Assembly: GCA_937890825.1 (NCBI GenBank)
Contig: CALADS010000068.1
Coordinates: 124,001 to 188,000 of the forward strand
Source of the DNA: an uncultured Bacteroides sp.
GTDB lineage: Bacteria; Bacteroidota; Bacteroidia; Bacteroidales; Bacteroidaceae
Length of the DNA stretch: 64,000 nucleotides
Direction: 5' to 3'
The translations under genes and the position numbers were made by a program. Positions within the stretch are counted from its first letter, which is position 1; every line of letters begins with the position of its first letter. Below are positions 62,928-64,000 of this stretch, piece by piece. The notes beneath the pieces were generated by a model. That model was not told the DNA's origin, searched no databases, and saw nothing but the letters and a program-made list of their open reading frames with translations.

Positions 62928-62935
62928 CAAAGATA
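62928..62935 (-). promoter_or_regulatory. -7 promoter box for the DEAD-box helicase gene
   Basis: Read leftward this is TATCTTTG, an exact TAnnTTTG, 31 bp before the start codon. Confidence 0.6.
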
Positions 62936-62941
62936 GGAATT

Positions 62942-64000
62942 CTATTGGTTCTTTTCCAATAAGAGTTTCTGTAATTTCTTGATTTCTTCTTTTTTTAGTC
63001 CAATCCCTTTCCTTAGATAGGTATCTACGTCTCCATACATGTGTTCTATCTCGTTCTTGGCTGCGTTCAGAAAGGATTCTTTGGCAGAGAATAGCGTGGT
63101 AATAGCCTCTTGTGTGTGCGTAGGCAAGTGGTAGGCGAATTTGGAGAATCGGGCAATGTCAAAATACTTGTTGCTCAGTAGGTAATCTTCCATGATGATG
63201 TCAGAGTTGACATCCAAGGCTGACAGTATCAGTGCTGCAGCAATGCCTGTGCGGCCTTTGCCCGACGAGCAGTGTATGATAAGGGGATAGTTATCTTTCT
63301 CCAGCAATACATCAAACAGTTGGCGGAACACAGGTATGTGTTCTCTGACCAAAGCTCTGCTTCCAGCTTCTGCTATGCGGTATACTGTATCTGTCTGAAT
63401 GCTATGGTTCTCGATGCCTTGTAAGATATGGCTGAGAGACCCCACGGTGACAGGTATGTGTATGATGTGGATTCCTTCTTGTAAGGGCGTTTTATTCGCG
63501 CTTTCATCGAGCCCCCTTAAATCTACAATGGTTTTAATACCTAGATGTTTCAGTTCTCTGAAAGAGAAATCATTGAGTCGGTTGATTTCTGCAGAGCGGT
63601 ATATCATTCCCCAGCGCACCTGTTTGTGAGTGTTGTAAGATGGATATCCTCCCAGGTCTCGAAAATTCTGTATACCGGCAATGTTAATGTTGCGTGTAGC
63701 TGTTTTAACTCGATATTTATCATTGAATACCAAGGTATAATAATAGCGTTCAGAAGGATTTTTAGTAACCACCGTAACCCGTTGGTCTGTAATGTTGGCA
63801 ACCGCTACTGGGGTATGTTCGGATATATGATTAGGGTTGGTAGAGGCGTATACTTTTACATGGCCTTGAATGGGTGGAGTGGTTTCCCATTTTACAACAC
63901 AGTTTCCGATACTGTTTTCTTCACACACCACAGTTATATGTGGGGCAACGTTGTTACAGGCAGGAAGCAGGGTGATGAAAAAGAAATAAATCAACAGTTT
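62942..64000 (-). CDS. Tyrosine/dual-specificity phosphatase lipoprotein (5' end outside the window)
   Basis: The frame is open to the window edge and its true ATG lies a few codons beyond it. What is visible starts as a signal sequence (KLLIYFFFITLLPAC) with the lipobox Cys at the end, so this is a periplasmic or outer-membrane lipoprotein. A beta-sandwich-like part (about 15-110) is followed by a phosphatase domain with HCSSGKGRTG (Cys-x5-Arg loop) and the FRDLGGY start motif of the tyrosine-phosphatase family 2. It could act on phosphotyrosine, lipid phosphates or sugar phosphates. The catalytic Cys and Arg are present. Confidence 0.8.
   Translation of the reverse strand, partial: KLLIYFFFITLLPACNNVAPHITVVCEENSIGNCVVKWETTPPIQGHVKVYASTNPNHISEHTPVAVANITDQRVTVVTKNPSERYYYTLVFNDKYRVKTATRNINIAGIQNFRDLGGYPSYNTHKQVRWGMIYRSAEINRLNDFSFRELKHLGIKTIVDLRGLDESANKTPLQEGIHIIHIPVTVGSLSHILQGIENHSIQTDTVYRIAEAGSRALVREHIPVFRQLFDVLLEKDNYPLIIHCSSGKGRTGIAAALILSALDVNSDIIMEDYLLSNKYFDIARFSKFAYHLPTHTQEAITTLFSAKESFLNAAKNEIEHMYGDVDTYLRKGIGLKKEEIKKLQKLLLEKNQ

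Overview
This window is chromosomal DNA from a gut-type Bacteroidales bacterium, most likely Bacteroides or Phocaeicola. The grounds are a SusC/SusD pair, a hybrid two-component regulator, S1 sulfatases with a serine at the catalytic position, an S46 dipeptidyl-peptidase, and promoters of the TAnnTTTG type. No rRNA, tRNA, CRISPR array, prophage or insertion sequence was recognised. All calls come from reading the sequence and from family knowledge; no search was run.

Layout, left to right. (1) 1-10.4 kb: an SPFH protein and a lipoprotein lie between two copies of a leftward promoter module. The right copy drives a short sRNA with its own terminator; the left copy is cut by the window edge. 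Then come mutS, a GH29 fucosidase, ychF-lgt, an EamA exporter and a DUF3836-like protein. (2) 10.6-21 kb: housekeeping genes: polA, a polyprenyl diphosphate synthase, and a leftward series mnmG, apt, uvrC, dtd, a MazG-like gene and deoC. A parS-like 16-mer lies just after mnmG. (3) 21-26 kb: an ECF sigma factor with a probable anti-sigma protein and a Spy/CpxP-like protein; a deletion scar joining two broken genes; a tandem/inverted repeat element; and a SpmAB-like permease with ybeY.

(4) 26-49 kb: a chondroitin/dermatan sulfate utilisation locus. It has two family 8 lyases with all three visible catalytic residues (H, Y, R), two sulfatases, SusC, SusD, a 1358-residue hybrid two-component system, a probable N-acetylhexosamine kinase and a CBM9-like protein. 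It also carries a dihydrouridine synthase gene, the C-terminal stub of a second SusD, and a two-gene AT-rich cassette between SusD and that stub. No unsaturated glucuronyl hydrolase (GH88) and no sulfatase-maturating enzyme is present, so the pathway must be completed elsewhere. Several leftward promoters share a two-part operator with 21-bp spacing at a fixed distance from the -7 box. One of them faces no gene and appears to make a short terminated RNA just upstream of susC.

(5) 49-64 kb: RNase R; a long rightward run (CDF transporter, NAD-dependent reductase, PAP2/IPC-synthase-like membrane protein, ruvB, lipid/polysaccharide flippase, DUF389 protein, DPP7-type peptidase); a DEAD-box helicase; and a tyrosine-phosphatase lipoprotein cut by the right edge.

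The two most promising undescribed elements are the fixed-geometry operator set with its candidate regulon sRNA (41.2-43.1 kb) and the paralogous sRNA promoter pair at 1-50 and 1847-1980. The 35.4-36.2 kb gene pair is the best candidate for an uncharacterised protein system.
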